Of a stretch of DNA of 64,000 bases, positions 26,003 to 34,957 are shown piece by piece. The stretch covers positions 6,262,001 through 6,326,000 of the forward strand of contig NZ_CP033073.1 of NCBI RefSeq assembly GCF_003675325.1, given 5' to 3'. Under the pieces are notes generated by a model. It saw only the letters and a list, made by a program, of their open reading frames with translations. It was not told the origin of the DNA and did no database searches. The position numbers and the translations under genes are program-made. Origin of the DNA: Streptomyces dangxiongensis. Its GTDB lineage: Bacteria > Actinomycetota > Actinomycetes > Streptomycetales > Streptomycetaceae. The stretch's first letter is position 1. The number at the start of each line of letters is the position of its first letter.

Positions 26003-27217
26003 TCAGCTGTACTTCTTCAGTTCCCTGCGGGCCAGCGACCGCTGGTGCACCTCGTCCGGGCCGTCGGCGAGCATCAGGGTGCGGGCGCTCGCGTACAGCT
26101 CGGCCAGCGGAAGGTCCTGGCTCACCCCGCCCGCGCCGTGCAGTTGGATCGCGCGGTCGAGGATGCCGACCACCGCGCGCGGGGTGGCGATCTTGATGGC
26201 CTGGATCTCCGTGTGGGCGCCCCGGTTGCCGACGGTGTCCATCAGCCAGGCCGTCTTCAGCACCAGCAGCCGTAGCTGCTCGACGGTGACCCGGGCGTCG
26301 GCGATCCAGTTCTGCACCACCCCCTGCTGGGCCAGCGTCTTGCCGAACGCGGTACGGGACACGGCCCGCCGGCACATCAGCTCGATCGCCCGCTCGGCCA
26401 TCCCGATCAGCCGCATGCAGTGGTGGATCCGGCCGGGGCCGAGCCGGGCCTGGGCGATGGCGAAGCCACCGCCCTCCTCGCCGACCAGGTTGGCCACCGG
26501 TACGCGCGCGTGGTCGAAGACGACCTCGGCGTGGCCGCCGTGGGAGTGGTCCTCGTACCCGAACACCCGCATGGCGCGCCGCACGGTGACGCCCGGCGTG
26601 TCGCGCGGGACCAGGACCATGGACTGCTGGCGGCGGATGTCCGCCCCGTCCGGGTCGGTCTTGCCCATGACGATGAAGACGGCGCAGTCCGGGTTCATCG
26701 CCCCGGAGATGTACCACTTGCGGCCGGTGATGACGTACTCGTCGCCGTCCCGCTCGATGTGCGTGGTGATGTTCGTGGCGTCGGAGGAGGCCACCTCCGG
26801 CTCGGTCATCGCGAACGCCGAGCGGATCTCACCGGCGAGCAGCGGCTCCAGCCACTGCTTCTTCTGCTCCGCGCTGCCGAACTGCGCCAGCACCTCCATG
26901 TTGCCGGTGTCGGGCGCGGCGCAGTTCGTCGCGGTGGGCGCGAGGTGCGGGGAGCGGCCGGTGATCTCGGCGAGCGGCGCGTACTGGAGGTTGGTCAGCC
27001 CGGCACCGTACTCGGTGTCCGGCAGGAACAGGTTCCACAGGCCCTGCCTGCGGGCCTCGGCCTTCAGCTCCTCGACCACGGCCGGGGTGTCCCAGGGGGA
27101 CGCCAGCCCGGCCCGCTGCTCCTCGGCCACGGCCTCGGCCGGGTGGACGTACTCGTCCATGAAGGCGAGGAGCCTGGCGCGCAGCTCCTCGGTGCGCGCG
27201 TCGAACGCGAAGTCCAT
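26003..27217 (-). CDS. Acyl-CoA dehydrogenase (ACAD10/11-like)
   Basis: A 404-residue acyl-CoA dehydrogenase. Signatures include AFAMTEPEVASSDATNITTH near residue 140, RKWYISGAMNPD, FGYEDHSHGGHAEVVFD and RTAFGKTLAQQG. The C-terminus QLHGAGGVSQDLPLAELYAS, then ARTLMLADGPDEVHQRSLAR, has the Asp-Gly-Pro variant instead of the Glu-Gly-Thr seen in the ACAD at 8872. ATG 27217 lies 5 bp after the phosphotransferase stop, so the two are cotranscribed. In animals a fused ACAD plus kinase-like domain (ACAD10/11) breaks down 4-hydroxy acids; here the two parts are separate adjacent genes. The ACCGAC operator at 28286 likely governs both. Confidence 0.9.
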   Translation of the reverse strand: MDFAFDARTEELRARLLAFMDEYVHPAEAVAEEQRAGLASPWDTPAVVEELKAEARRQGLWNLFLPDTEYGAGLTNLQYAPLAEITGRSPHLAPTATNCAAPDTGNMEVLAQFGSAEQKKQWLEPLLAGEIRSAFAMTEPEVASSDATNITTHIERDGDEYVITGRKWYISGAMNPDCAVFIVMGKTDPDGADIRRQQSMVLVPRDTPGVTVRRAMRVFGYEDHSHGGHAEVVFDHARVPVANLVGEEGGGFAIAQARLGPGRIHHCMRLIGMAERAIELMCRRAVSRTAFGKTLAQQGVVQNWIADARVTVEQLRLLVLKTAWLMDTVGNRGAHTEIQAIKIATPRAVVGILDRAIQLHGAGGVSQDLPLAELYASARTLMLADGPDEVHQRSLARRELKKYS

Positions 27218-27222
27218 ACCGG

Positions 27223-28245
27223 TCAGCCTTCCTGAAGAGTGGTCAGTCCGTGGTCGATGAAGACGGGGACGAGTTCGCCGATGCGGTCGAAGCCGCGGCC
27301 GACCGTCTGGCCCAGCGTGTACCGGTAGTGGATGCCCTCCAGGATCACGGCGAGCTTGAACCAGGCGAACGCCGTGTACCAGGAGACGGCGGAGACGTCG
27401 CGCCCCGAGCGCGCGGCGTACCGCTCGATCAGCTCCCGCGGGGACGGGTGTCCGGGCGCCTCGGCGGTGGTGGAGACGGGGGACTGCGGCATGCCGAGCG
27501 GCCGGCTGTACATCACCAGCAGGCCCAGGTCGGTCAGCGGGTCCCCGAGTGTGGACATCTCCCAGTCGAGGATCGCCCTGATCCGGTCGTCGTCGCCGAT
27601 CAGGACGTTGTCCAGGCGGTAGTCGCCGTGGACGACGGCCGGGGCGGGGGAGGCGGGCAGCGCCCGCCCGAGGGCGGCGTGCAGCTCGTCGATGCCGGGC
27701 AGGTCGCGGTTGCGGGAGGCGTCGAGCTGCTTGCCCCAGCGGCGTAGCTGCCGGTCCAGGAAGCCCTCCGGGCGCCCGAAATCGGCGAGGCCGACCTCGG
27801 CGGGGTCCACCGCGTGCAGCTCGACCAGTGTGTCCACGAGGGACAGCACCGCGTCGCGGGTGCGTTCGGCGCCGAGCGGGGCGAGCTGCTGGGCGGTGCG
27901 GTACGGGGTGCCCTCGACGAACTCCATGACGTAGAACGGCGCGCCCAGCACGTCCTCGTCCTCGCACAGCAGCACCGGTCGCGGCACCGGCACCCGGGTG
28001 GGGTGCAGGGCGCTGATCACCCGGTGCTCGCGCCGCATGTCGTGCGCGGTGGCCAGCACGTGGCCGAGCGGGGGCCGGCGTACGACCCAGCGCGAGGCGC
28101 CGTCGGAGAGCGCGTAGGTGAGGTTCGACCGTCCGCCCTCGATCAGCCGGCCGGTCAGGGGGCCGCTGACCAGACCGGGGCGCTCGCGGTCGAGCAGGAC
28201 GCGCAGCCGGTCCAGGTCGAGTCCGGGCGGGTGGTCGGCGCTCAT
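27223..28245 (-). CDS. Aminoglycoside-phosphotransferase-fold kinase (ACAD10/11 N-terminal-like)
   Basis: A 340-residue kinase-fold protein. It has a nucleotide-binding start LIEGGRSNLTYAL near residue 27, the catalytic loop VVHGDYRLDNVLIG near 203-216, and the metal-binding ILDWEMSTLGDPLTDLG near 225. Despite the fold name, such proteins next to ACADs probably phosphorylate hydroxyacyl-CoA intermediates rather than antibiotics. ATG 28245 is preceded by AGGAG at a good distance. It heads the two-gene operon with the ACAD. The upstream DUF202 gene on the same strand ends at 28255, only 9 bp away, so the operator and promoter lie within that gene's 3' end. Confidence 0.88.
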   Translation of the reverse strand: MSADHPPGLDLDRLRVLLDRERPGLVSGPLTGRLIEGGRSNLTYALSDGASRWVVRRPPLGHVLATAHDMRREHRVISALHPTRVPVPRPVLLCEDEDVLGAPFYVMEFVEGTPYRTAQQLAPLGAERTRDAVLSLVDTLVELHAVDPAEVGLADFGRPEGFLDRQLRRWGKQLDASRNRDLPGIDELHAALGRALPASPAPAVVHGDYRLDNVLIGDDDRIRAILDWEMSTLGDPLTDLGLLVMYSRPLGMPQSPVSTTAEAPGHPSPRELIERYAARSGRDVSAVSWYTAFAWFKLAVILEGIHYRYTLGQTVGRGFDRIGELVPVFIDHGLTTLQEG

Positions 28246-28254
28246 ACATCACTC

Positions 28255-28734
28255 CTACGAACGGGTGAACACGTCCCGACTCATGATGCCGACCGGTCGG
28301 TATGTCGTCCAGTGCGGGGGCCGAACCTGACGAGAAACGTGACCGGAGCCACCCGCCGGCGCTCCGTGCGCTGATCCGAACGCCGGAGCCCAGCGGGCGG
28401 GACCGAGCACCAGCACGGCCGCGCACACCGCCGTCGCCACCGCGCACAGCACCGCCGCCGCCGCGTGGCGGGGGGCGAGCGCGGGCGGCGGGGTGCCGAC
28501 GGACAGCGCGCGGATGCGCTGGTGGGCGACCCACAGAAAGGCCAGCCACAGCCCGCAGCACACCGCGCACACGACGACCGCGCCGGCCGGGGCGCCGTCG
28601 TGCAGCGCGGACTTCACGGCGAACACGGCGGCCACGGCGGCCGACAGCGTCGTACGCCGCCAGGCCAGCCGGGTGCGCTCGGGCTGAAGCCCCGGATCCC
28701 GGCCCGCCGGATCCGACCCCGCGGCAGCCGTCAC
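28255..28734 (-). CDS. DUF202-family membrane protein (second of pair)
   Basis: A 159-residue protein with the DUF202 opening PERTRLAWRRTTLSAAVAAV near residue 17, followed by three hydrophobic helices (about 28-48, 52-72 and 93-112). GTG 28734 overlaps the stop of the other DUF202 gene as GTGA. The last 50 residues after the third helix are hydrophilic and do not look family-like. They are encoded by the same DNA that carries the ACCGAC operator (28286-28303). The native stop may have been lost, or the promoter evolved inside the gene. Confidence 0.78.
   Translation of the reverse strand: MTAAAGSDPAGRDPGLQPERTRLAWRRTTLSAAVAAVFAVKSALHDGAPAGAVVVCAVCCGLWLAFLWVAHQRIRALSVGTPPPALAPRHAAAAVLCAVATAVCAAVLVLGPARWAPAFGSAHGAPAGGSGHVSRQVRPPHWTTYRPVGIMSRDVFTRS
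28286..28303. promoter_or_regulatory. Candidate TetR operator, ACCGAC copy 2
   Basis: ATGCCGACCGGTCGGTAT is an 18-bp palindrome with one mismatched pair. It lies 41 bp upstream of the phosphotransferase start. On the minus strand it reads ATACCGACCGG, matching the 18992 site. It overlaps the coding end of the DUF202 gene. Confidence 0.6.
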
Positions 28735-29123
28735 GCCTCCCACCTGACCAGCACCACCACGACCATCGCCACGGCCACCACCGCGACGACCAGGCTCAGC
28801 AGCGCCGGGAACCGGGACGCGGGCAGGTCCTCGCCGCGCCGCATCGCCCGCTCGCAGCGCACCCAGTGGTTCACCGCCCGCAGCGAGCACAGCACGCCGG
28901 CGCCCAGCAACGCGAGCGCGAGCCCGGCCCGCCACGCCCAGCGCAGGTCCGGCAGGAACTGGTCCACCGCGAATCCGCCGCCGATCAGCGCGAGCGCGGT
29001 CCGCAGCCAGGCGAGGAAGGTGCGCTCGTTGGCCAGCGAGAACCGGTAGTCGGGCGTGCCGCCCTCGTTCCGCACCTGCTCCGGCGCGAACCACAGCCGG
29101 ACGTTCCGTACGAACTCGATCAC
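28731..29123 (-). CDS. DUF202/YidH-family membrane protein (first of pair)
   Basis: A 130-residue protein. The segment RFSLANERTFLAWLRTALAL near residue 28 is the diagnostic DUF202 signature, followed by helices at about 40-55, 68-85 and 108-125. It belongs to the YidH-like group. The two DUF202 genes overlap by 4 bp and probably form a membrane complex. The family's function is unknown. The Nudix gene lies upstream on the same strand with a short gap. Confidence 0.87.
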   Translation of the reverse strand: MIEFVRNVRLWFAPEQVRNEGGTPDYRFSLANERTFLAWLRTALALIGGGFAVDQFLPDLRWAWRAGLALALLGAGVLCSLRAVNHWVRCERAMRRGEDLPASRFPALLSLVVAVVAVAMVVVVLVRWEA

Positions 29124-29144
29124 GTGACCGACCCTACCGGCGGC

Positions 29145-29660
29145 TCACCGGCCCGCCCGGAACGCCGTCAGGCGCTCGTACGCCGCGAGCCCGTCCGGCA
29201 CCCACTCCCACTCGGTCAGCCGCCGACCGACCTCCTCCTCGGTGAGGAAGGCGTGCCACTGGACCTCCTCCGCCTGGGGCCGCACCGGCAGCTCGCAGCG
29301 CGCCTCGTACACCGCCGACCACCAGCTCTTGCCGGCGCCGTCGTCGTACAGGAACGTGAACAGGTGGGCCGGCCGCGGCAGTCCGCTGACGCCCAGCTCC
29401 TCCTCGGCCTCGCGCAGCGCCGCCGCGTCGTAGGACTCGCCCGCGCCGACGACCCCGCCGACGAACATGTCGTACAGGGACGGGAACACCAGCTTGGTGG
29501 CCGTGCGCCGGTGCACGAAGAGCCGGCCGGCCGCGTCCCGGGCCTGGATGAACACACAGCGGTGACGCAGTCCGCGGGCGTACGCCTCGCCGCGCGGGCA
29601 CCGGGCGACGACCCGGTCGTGCTCGTCGACGATGTCGAGGATCTCGTCAGCAGGGTTCAT
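29145..29660 (-). CDS. Nudix hydrolase, isopentenyl-diphosphate-isomerase-like (YfcD type)
   Basis: A 171-residue Nudix protein. The box GGVVGAGESYDAAALREAEE followed by ELGV (near residues 67-90) matches GX5EX7REUXEEXGU. The N-terminal ILDIVDEHDRVVARCPRGEA and the FIQARDAAGRLFVHRRTATK segment resemble the YfcD/IPP-isomerase-like subgroup, whose substrates are nucleoside diphosphate derivatives of uncertain identity. ATG 29660 opens the family N-terminus. It is cytoplasmic, with no signal or helix. Confidence 0.87.
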   Translation of the reverse strand: MNPADEILDIVDEHDRVVARCPRGEAYARGLRHRCVFIQARDAAGRLFVHRRTATKLVFPSLYDMFVGGVVGAGESYDAAALREAEEELGVSGLPRPAHLFTFLYDDGAGKSWWSAVYEARCELPVRPQAEEVQWHAFLTEEEVGRRLTEWEWVPDGLAAYERLTAFRAGR

Positions 29661-29686
29661 GCCGCCATCCAAGCAGGACGGCGCGC

Positions 29687-30583
29687 TCAGCGGCGCTGGA
29701 GGTCCCGGGCCGGCGGCTCCGCCCGCGTGGCGCCGCACGGCATCGCCGGGTGCATACCCAGCAGCACGATGCCCGTGACCACGGCCGCGAGCCCGGCCGC
29801 CTCCCAGGCGAGCGCCCCGGTGTCGGTGCGCAGCCGGTCACCGAGGAAGCCCACCCCGCACAGGATCCCGGCGAGCGGCTCGGCCGCGGTCAGCGCGGGC
29901 AGCGACATGCGCAGGGGGGCCGTCTCGAACGCGCTCTGCACCAGGACGAGCCCGGTGATCCCGCACGCCAGCACGCCGTACGGCTGCCAGCCCGTGAACA
30001 GCTCGGTGAGGCCGCCGTCGCCGAAGCGCGTGCCGCTCACCCGGGTCAGCGCGTCCTGGATGCCGTACAGCAGGCCGGCGGCGGTGGCCAGCAGCACCGG
30101 GCCCCAGCTCAGCCGGGAGCGCTTGGCGTACGCCGTCAGGATCAGCGCCACGCCGACCACGGCCCCGATGATCAGCCAGTGCCGCAGCGGATCGGCGACC
30201 GCCGTGCCGGCGCGCGGCTCGCCCGCCACGAGGAACGCGCTCACACCGCCCGCGAGCAGCAGCAGCCCGGCCCACCCCTGACGGCCGAGGGACTGTCCGG
30301 TCCGGAGCCGGGAGAAGGCCAGGGCGAACAGCAGGTTGGTCGCGAGCAGCGGCTCGACCAGCGAGATCTCGCCCTTGCCGAGGGCGACCGCGCCCAGCAC
30401 CATGCCGGCCACCATCAGGCCGAGGCCGCCCAGCCAGCGGGGCATCCGCATCAGGTCGAGCAGTAGCCGGAAGGACAGGAAGTCGCTGAGCGGCGCCTGC
30501 TGCGCCGCGTTCTGCTGGAGTACGAATCCGAAGCCCAGACAGCAGGCCGCGCTCACGGCGAGCACGAGAACCAGAACCGACAC
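29687..30583 (-). CDS. DMT-superfamily (EamA-like) transporter
   Basis: A 298-residue protein with about ten hydrophobic helices in two five-helix halves, the drug/metabolite transporter layout. The first helix is VSVLVLVLAVSAACCLGFGF. GTG 30583 has GAGG at a good distance, and earlier in-frame codons are non-native. Substrate unknown. Such proteins export small metabolites or act as scaffold permeases. It lies on the minus strand behind a 369-bp gap that separates it from the TPR-like gene. Confidence 0.8.
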   Translation of the reverse strand: MSVLVLVLAVSAACCLGFGFVLQQNAAQQAPLSDFLSFRLLLDLMRMPRWLGGLGLMVAGMVLGAVALGKGEISLVEPLLATNLLFALAFSRLRTGQSLGRQGWAGLLLLAGGVSAFLVAGEPRAGTAVADPLRHWLIIGAVVGVALILTAYAKRSRLSWGPVLLATAAGLLYGIQDALTRVSGTRFGDGGLTELFTGWQPYGVLACGITGLVLVQSAFETAPLRMSLPALTAAEPLAGILCGVGFLGDRLRTDTGALAWEAAGLAAVVTGIVLLGMHPAMPCGATRAEPPARDLQRR

Positions 30584-30952
30584 GCTGTGTACCTCATCAT
30601 CCGGCCGGACCACGGGCGCGTAGTGGCCGACTGTAGCGTTCCCGGGGCGGCATGCCCCGGAAGCACCCGAAACCGGGCAGTTGACTCGCCATGGTCCGGT
30701 GTCGGGCCGTCCGGCGCCATGGTGCACGCCACATCGGGCCGGGCACCGGTTCCGCACAGCCCGTGGCATACGCCACAGGGAATCCAGCCGGGCGCGGCGG
30801 CGGACCCCGGCCACCTGCGCCGGTTACTCCAAGTTCCGTTCTGGGCAAGGCTGTTGAAGCGTGGAGCACCGGGGTTCCGCTTGACGCAAGCCGTGGCTGC
30901 GGGTTTGCTGTGCGTGATCGGTTGATGGCAGCCCGAAACAGGAAGTCCCGCG
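30584..30952. other. Non-coding gap upstream of the DMT transporter
   Basis: 369 bp of divergent intergenic DNA. It includes an imperfect hairpin with arms TTCCCGGGGC and GCCCCGGAA at about 30639-30662, and likely promoters for the DMT gene and the gene at 30953. No credible gene, tRNA or repeat is visible. Confidence 0.55.
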
Positions 30953-31966
30953 GTGCCCCCTCTCCCGCCTGCGCCCGGCCTGCGCCGGGCCCCCACGGAC
31001 GCGTCCGGCGACCCCGCCGGGGACGCCGCCGGCGCCTTTGACGGGCCCCTCGGCGACGCCCCACTCCGCACGCCCTTCGACGAGGCCCTCGGCGACACCG
31101 CGCTCCGCACCGCCCGGACCGCGCTGGCGCAGGGCCGCCGGCAGGCCGCCCGCTCCCTGTTGATCCACACCGGCGACGACTGGGACCGCCGCGGCCACCG
31201 CCTCACCGTCCTCGCCCGAGATCCAGGCGCCGCCGTCCGGGCCGGTGACTGGCTGGCCGCCGAGCCCCGGTCCGCCGACGCCGCCACCCTGCTCGCCCTG
31301 GCCCTGGTCCACCGCGTCCTGCGCGGCAGGGACGACGCAGACCGGGCCCGCGAGGCCTGCGACACGGCCGCCGCGCTCGCGCCGGCCGACCCGACCCCCT
31401 GGCTCGGCCGGCTGCTGCTGGCCCGCGCCCTCGGACCCGAACGCGAGCTGCTCGGGACCTTCACCGAGCTGCGCCGCCGCCACCCCGAGCACCACCACGC
31501 CCACCACCTGCTGATCGCCCGCCTCGCCGAACGGCCCGCGGGCGGCCGGGCCGAGGTGCACGAGGTGTACGACGTCGCCGAGCTGGCCGCCGCCGAGGCC
31601 CCCGCCGACTCCCCGCTCGCCGTGCTGCCCGTCGTCGCCTACGCCGAGCGGTACCGGGTGCTGGCCGCCACCGGCCTCGCCCCCGCCGACCCGGCCGCCT
31701 CCGGACACTGGTCCGGCCCGCGGGCCCGCCGCATCCTGCGCGCCTGCTTCGACTGGTGGCTGGAGTGGGAGCACGACGACCACCCGCGCCGCCACCTCGA
31801 CCTCAACCACCTCGCCCTCGCCCTGTCCTGCGCCGGCCGCCCGGCCGAGGCGGCGGCCCTCTTCAGGCGCATCGGCCGGCACGCCACCCCGGCGCCCTGG
31901 TCCTACGTCCACCGCGACCCCTGGACGGCCTTCCGCGCGGCTCGCGGTCACGCGCTCGGCCGGTGA
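30953..31966 (+). CDS. Alpha-helical repeat (TPR-like) hypothetical protein
   Basis: A 337-residue soluble, Ala/Leu/Arg-rich protein made of paired helices: AARSLLIHTGDDWDRRGHRL, then AATLLALALVHRVLRG, and later HLDLNHLALALSCAGRPAEA. It looks like a tetratricopeptide-like scaffold. The N-terminal 40 residues are Pro/Gly-rich. Two motifs stand out: the His cluster HPEHHHAHHLLIA near residue 179, and FDWWLEWEHDDHPRRH near residue 265, a possible metal site. GTG 30953 follows AGGAAG. Function not recognised. Confidence 0.7.
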   Translation: MPPLPPAPGLRRAPTDASGDPAGDAAGAFDGPLGDAPLRTPFDEALGDTALRTARTALAQGRRQAARSLLIHTGDDWDRRGHRLTVLARDPGAAVRAGDWLAAEPRSADAATLLALALVHRVLRGRDDADRAREACDTAAALAPADPTPWLGRLLLARALGPERELLGTFTELRRRHPEHHHAHHLLIARLAERPAGGRAEVHEVYDVAELAAAEAPADSPLAVLPVVAYAERYRVLAATGLAPADPAASGHWSGPRARRILRACFDWWLEWEHDDHPRRHLDLNHLALALSCAGRPAEAAALFRRIGRHATPAPWSYVHRDPWTAFRAARGHALGR

Positions 31967-32118
31967 GGAGCAGGGTTCCAGCCGACCACAGGGCTTGTCG
32001 CCGTACCGGCTCGCCGCCCGTCGCCGTACGGGGCTCGCGCCGCCCGTGCGCGGGAGAAGATGACGAAAGTCTGACCGGTGACCCGGATCCCTGGCCCCGC
32101 GGGGCCGCGAGTGCTCGA

Positions 32119-32856
32119 ATGGGCGACGTGAACCCTGACCAATCCGAGGAGCGGGCCGGCCGGCCGGTCGGCCGCCGCATCTTCCTCGGCACCCTCGGCC
32201 TCGGCGCGCTCGGCGTCCTCGGCGCGCCCGTGCTGCAACGCGGTACGGAAGGCTTCCTCGGCGACATCGCCGGCAAGGACCCCACGGGCCTGACCGGGCT
32301 GCTGCCCAACGGCGGCGGATTCCGGTACTACTCCGTCGCCGCCTCCGTCCCGCACCCGAGCCCCACGGCCTACCGCCTCACCGTCGACGGCCTGGTCGAC
32401 CGGCCGCACAGCTACACCCTCGCCGAACTGCGCGCCCTGCCGCAGACGCGGCTGGTCAAGGACGTCCAGTGCGTCACCGGCTGGCGGGTCCCCGGCACCC
32501 CCTTCGAAGGCGTCCGCCTCTCCCGGCTGCTGGACGCCGCCGGCGTCCACCCCTCCGCCAGGGCCCTCCGCTTCACCTGCTTCGACGGCACCTACACCGA
32601 GAGCCTCACCCTCGCCCAGGCCCGCCGCCCGGACGTCCTGGCCGCCCTGCGCATGCAGGACCACGACCTCGGCCACGACCACGGCGGCCCCGTCCGCCTC
32701 TACGTGGCGCCCATGTACTTCTACAAATCGGCCAAGTGGCTCTCCGGCATCACGGTCACCGACCGCGTCCGGCCCGGCTACTGGGAGGACCTCGGCTACG
32801 ACGTCGACGCCTGGGTGGGCCGTTCGAACGGACGCACCGATGCGCCCACCGGCTGA
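32119..32856 (+). CDS. Tat-exported molybdopterin-dependent oxidoreductase (YedY/sulfite-oxidase fold)
   Basis: A 245-residue sulfite-oxidase-fold molybdoenzyme. The start GRRIFLGTLGLGALGVLGAP is a twin-arginine-like signal near residue 18. The core has the molybdenum-ligand cysteine in LVKDVQCVTGWRVPGTPFEG near residue 113, then RFTCFDGTYTESLTL and PMYFYKSAKWLSGI. The next gene overlaps its 3' end by 17 bp and encodes a cytochrome b561-type membrane protein, the usual electron partner (YedZ-like role). The pair probably reduces an external substrate such as an oxidised methionine or sulfoxide; not proven. Confidence 0.9.
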   Translation: MGDVNPDQSEERAGRPVGRRIFLGTLGLGALGVLGAPVLQRGTEGFLGDIAGKDPTGLTGLLPNGGGFRYYSVAASVPHPSPTAYRLTVDGLVDRPHSYTLAELRALPQTRLVKDVQCVTGWRVPGTPFEGVRLSRLLDAAGVHPSARALRFTCFDGTYTESLTLAQARRPDVLAALRMQDHDLGHDHGGPVRLYVAPMYFYKSAKWLSGITVTDRVRPGYWEDLGYDVDAWVGRSNGRTDAPTG

Positions 32857-33466
32857 CACCCCGGCGCCGCCGGGCACCCGCGTGCACCGCTTCGCCCCGG
32901 CCGAACGCTGGGTGCACCGGGGTACGGCCGCGCTGATGGGCCTGTGCGTGCTGACGGCCGCCGTCCTCTACGTACCGCCGCTGGCGATCCTGGTCGGCCG
33001 CCGCGAACTGGTCGTCCGCGTCCACGAGTGCGCGGGCCTCGCCCTGCCGGCCCCGGTCCTGCTGGGTCTCGCCTCCCGCGCCTTCCGCACCGATCTGCGG
33101 TTCCTCAACCGCTTCGGCCCGCACGACCGGCTCTGGCTGAGCGCCGCTCTGCGCCGCGTCACCGCGCCCGCCTCGCGCCCGGCCGGCAAGTTCAACGCCG
33201 GGCAGAAGATCTACGCCGCCTGGATCGCCGGCGCCACCCTCGTCATGCTCGGCACCGGGCTGATGATGTGGTTCACCCACCTCACCCCGCTGATGTGGCG
33301 CACGTCGGCCACCTTCGTGCACGACTGGCTGGCCCTGACGATCGGCGTCGTCCTGGCCGGCCACATCGGCAAGGCCCTGGGCGACCCGGAAGCGCGCAAG
33401 GGACTGCGCACGGGGACGGTGAGCGAGGAGTGGGCCCGTCAGGAGCACCCTCTGTGGCGCCCCTGA
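32840..33466 (+). CDS. Cytochrome b561-domain membrane subunit
   Basis: A 208-residue membrane protein with about four helices and paired histidines typical of b-type haem ligands (WVHRGTAAL, VRVHECAGLALP, FVHDWLALTIG, LAGHIGKALG). The layout matches the formate-dehydrogenase-gamma/cytochrome b561 family. ATG 32840 lies inside the end of the upstream molybdoenzyme, so they are translationally coupled and form a complex at the cytoplasmic membrane. Confidence 0.88.
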   Translation: MRPPADTPAPPGTRVHRFAPAERWVHRGTAALMGLCVLTAAVLYVPPLAILVGRRELVVRVHECAGLALPAPVLLGLASRAFRTDLRFLNRFGPHDRLWLSAALRRVTAPASRPAGKFNAGQKIYAAWIAGATLVMLGTGLMMWFTHLTPLMWRTSATFVHDWLALTIGVVLAGHIGKALGDPEARKGLRTGTVSEEWARQEHPLWRP

Positions 33467-33509
33467 CCGGCCCGGCCCGCCCGCTCACCGCCCCGCCCGG
33501 CAAGGACGG

Positions 33510-34907
33510 CTAGACCACGAGGGACAGCAGCAGCACCAGACCGCCCCCGACCACCGAGATGATCGTCTCCATCACCGACCACGTCTTGACGGTCTGTCCG
33601 ACGCTCAGCCCGAAGTACTCCTTCACCAGCCAGAAACCGGCGTCGTTGACCTGGCTGAAGAAGAGCGAGCCCGCGCCGATGGCGAGGACCAGGAGGGCCG
33701 TGTGCGTGGTCGACATGTCGGCCGCCAGCGGCGCGACCAGGCCGGCCGCCGAGACCGTCGCCACCGTCGCCGAGCCGGTCGCCAGCCGGATCGCCACGGC
33801 GATCAGCCAGGCCAGCAGCAGCGCGGGTATCGACCAGTACTTGGAGACGTCCAGGATCATCTGGCCCACCCCGGAGTCGATCAGGGTCTGCTTGAAGCCG
33901 CCACCCGCACCGACGATCAGCAGGATGCCGGCGATGGGCATGAGGCCGCTCTCGACGGTCTGCCGCAAACGGTCCCTGGTGAACCCGGCCGGCCGGCCCA
34001 GCGTGAAGAAGCCGACGAGCACCGCGGCGAGGAGAGCGATCAGCGGCGAGCCGACCACGTCGAAGACTCGCTGGGTCCTGTCCGTGGTGTCGTCCACGAC
34101 GATGTCCACCAGCGCCTTGGCCAGCATCAGCACCACCGGCAGCAGCACGGTCGCGAGGGTCGCGCCGAAACCGGGGCGGCGCTCCAGCTCTTCCGACGTG
34201 CGCTGCGGCAGCATCCGGTCCGGAGCCGGTACGTCCACCCAGCGGGCCGCGACCTTCGAGAACAGCGGACCGGCGATGATCACGGTCGGGACGGCGACGA
34301 GGATGCCGAACGCCAGGGTCACGCCCACGTTGGCGTGCAGCGCGTCGATCGCGACCAGCGGGCCGGGGTGCGGCGGGATCAGGCCGTGCATCACGGACAG
34401 ACCGGCCAGCGCCGGGATGCCGATGCGCATCAGGGAGTAGTTGCCGCGCCTGGCGACCATCAGCACGACCGGGATCAGCAGCACGATGCCGACCTCGAAG
34501 AACAGGGGCAGACCGATCACCGAGGCGATCAGCACCATCGCCCAGGGCATCGCGCGCCCGCCCGCCCGGGCGAGGATCGTGTCGACGATCTGGTCGGCAC
34601 CGCCGGAGTCGGCGAGCAGTTTGCCCAGGATCGCCCCGAGCGCGATCAGGACGCCGACGCCGGCCACGGTGGCACCGAGCCCGGTGGTGAAGCTGGTGAT
34701 GGCCTTGTCGAGCGGCGCTCCGGCGACCGCCCCGAGCACCAGCGACCCGACGGTCAGGGCCAGGAACGCATGGAGCTTGAACTTGGTGATGAGCAGGACG
34801 ATCACGGCGATGCCCACCAGGACGGCGATGCCAAGCTGGGCGTGTCCGGCGGAGGTGATCGGCGGAGGCGTGTCCGCTGCCAGCATCTCGACGCTGAGTC
34901 TGGTCAC
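33510..34907 (-). CDS. GntP-family gluconate permease
   Basis: A 465-residue gluconate:proton symporter of the GntP family, with about 12-14 hydrophobic helices. Family blocks include GKLLADSGGADQIVDTIL near residue 93, FFEVGIVLLIPVV, GLIPPHPGPLVA, GGGFKQTLIDSGVG and ATGSATVATVSAAGLVAP. GTG 34907 follows AAGGGAA. Gluconokinase lies upstream on the same strand and the GntR regulator is divergent, forming a gluconate operon. Confidence 0.92.
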   Translation of the reverse strand: MTRLSVEMLAADTPPPITSAGHAQLGIAVLVGIAVIVLLITKFKLHAFLALTVGSLVLGAVAGAPLDKAITSFTTGLGATVAGVGVLIALGAILGKLLADSGGADQIVDTILARAGGRAMPWAMVLIASVIGLPLFFEVGIVLLIPVVLMVARRGNYSLMRIGIPALAGLSVMHGLIPPHPGPLVAIDALHANVGVTLAFGILVAVPTVIIAGPLFSKVAARWVDVPAPDRMLPQRTSEELERRPGFGATLATVLLPVVLMLAKALVDIVVDDTTDRTQRVFDVVGSPLIALLAAVLVGFFTLGRPAGFTRDRLRQTVESGLMPIAGILLIVGAGGGFKQTLIDSGVGQMILDVSKYWSIPALLLAWLIAVAIRLATGSATVATVSAAGLVAPLAADMSTTHTALLVLAIGAGSLFFSQVNDAGFWLVKEYFGLSVGQTVKTWSVMETIISVVGGGLVLLLSLVV

Positions 34908-34957
34908 GGGGGTTCCCTTGCGGTTACGGAAAAGGGTTCGGGGGCTGGGCGGACGGA

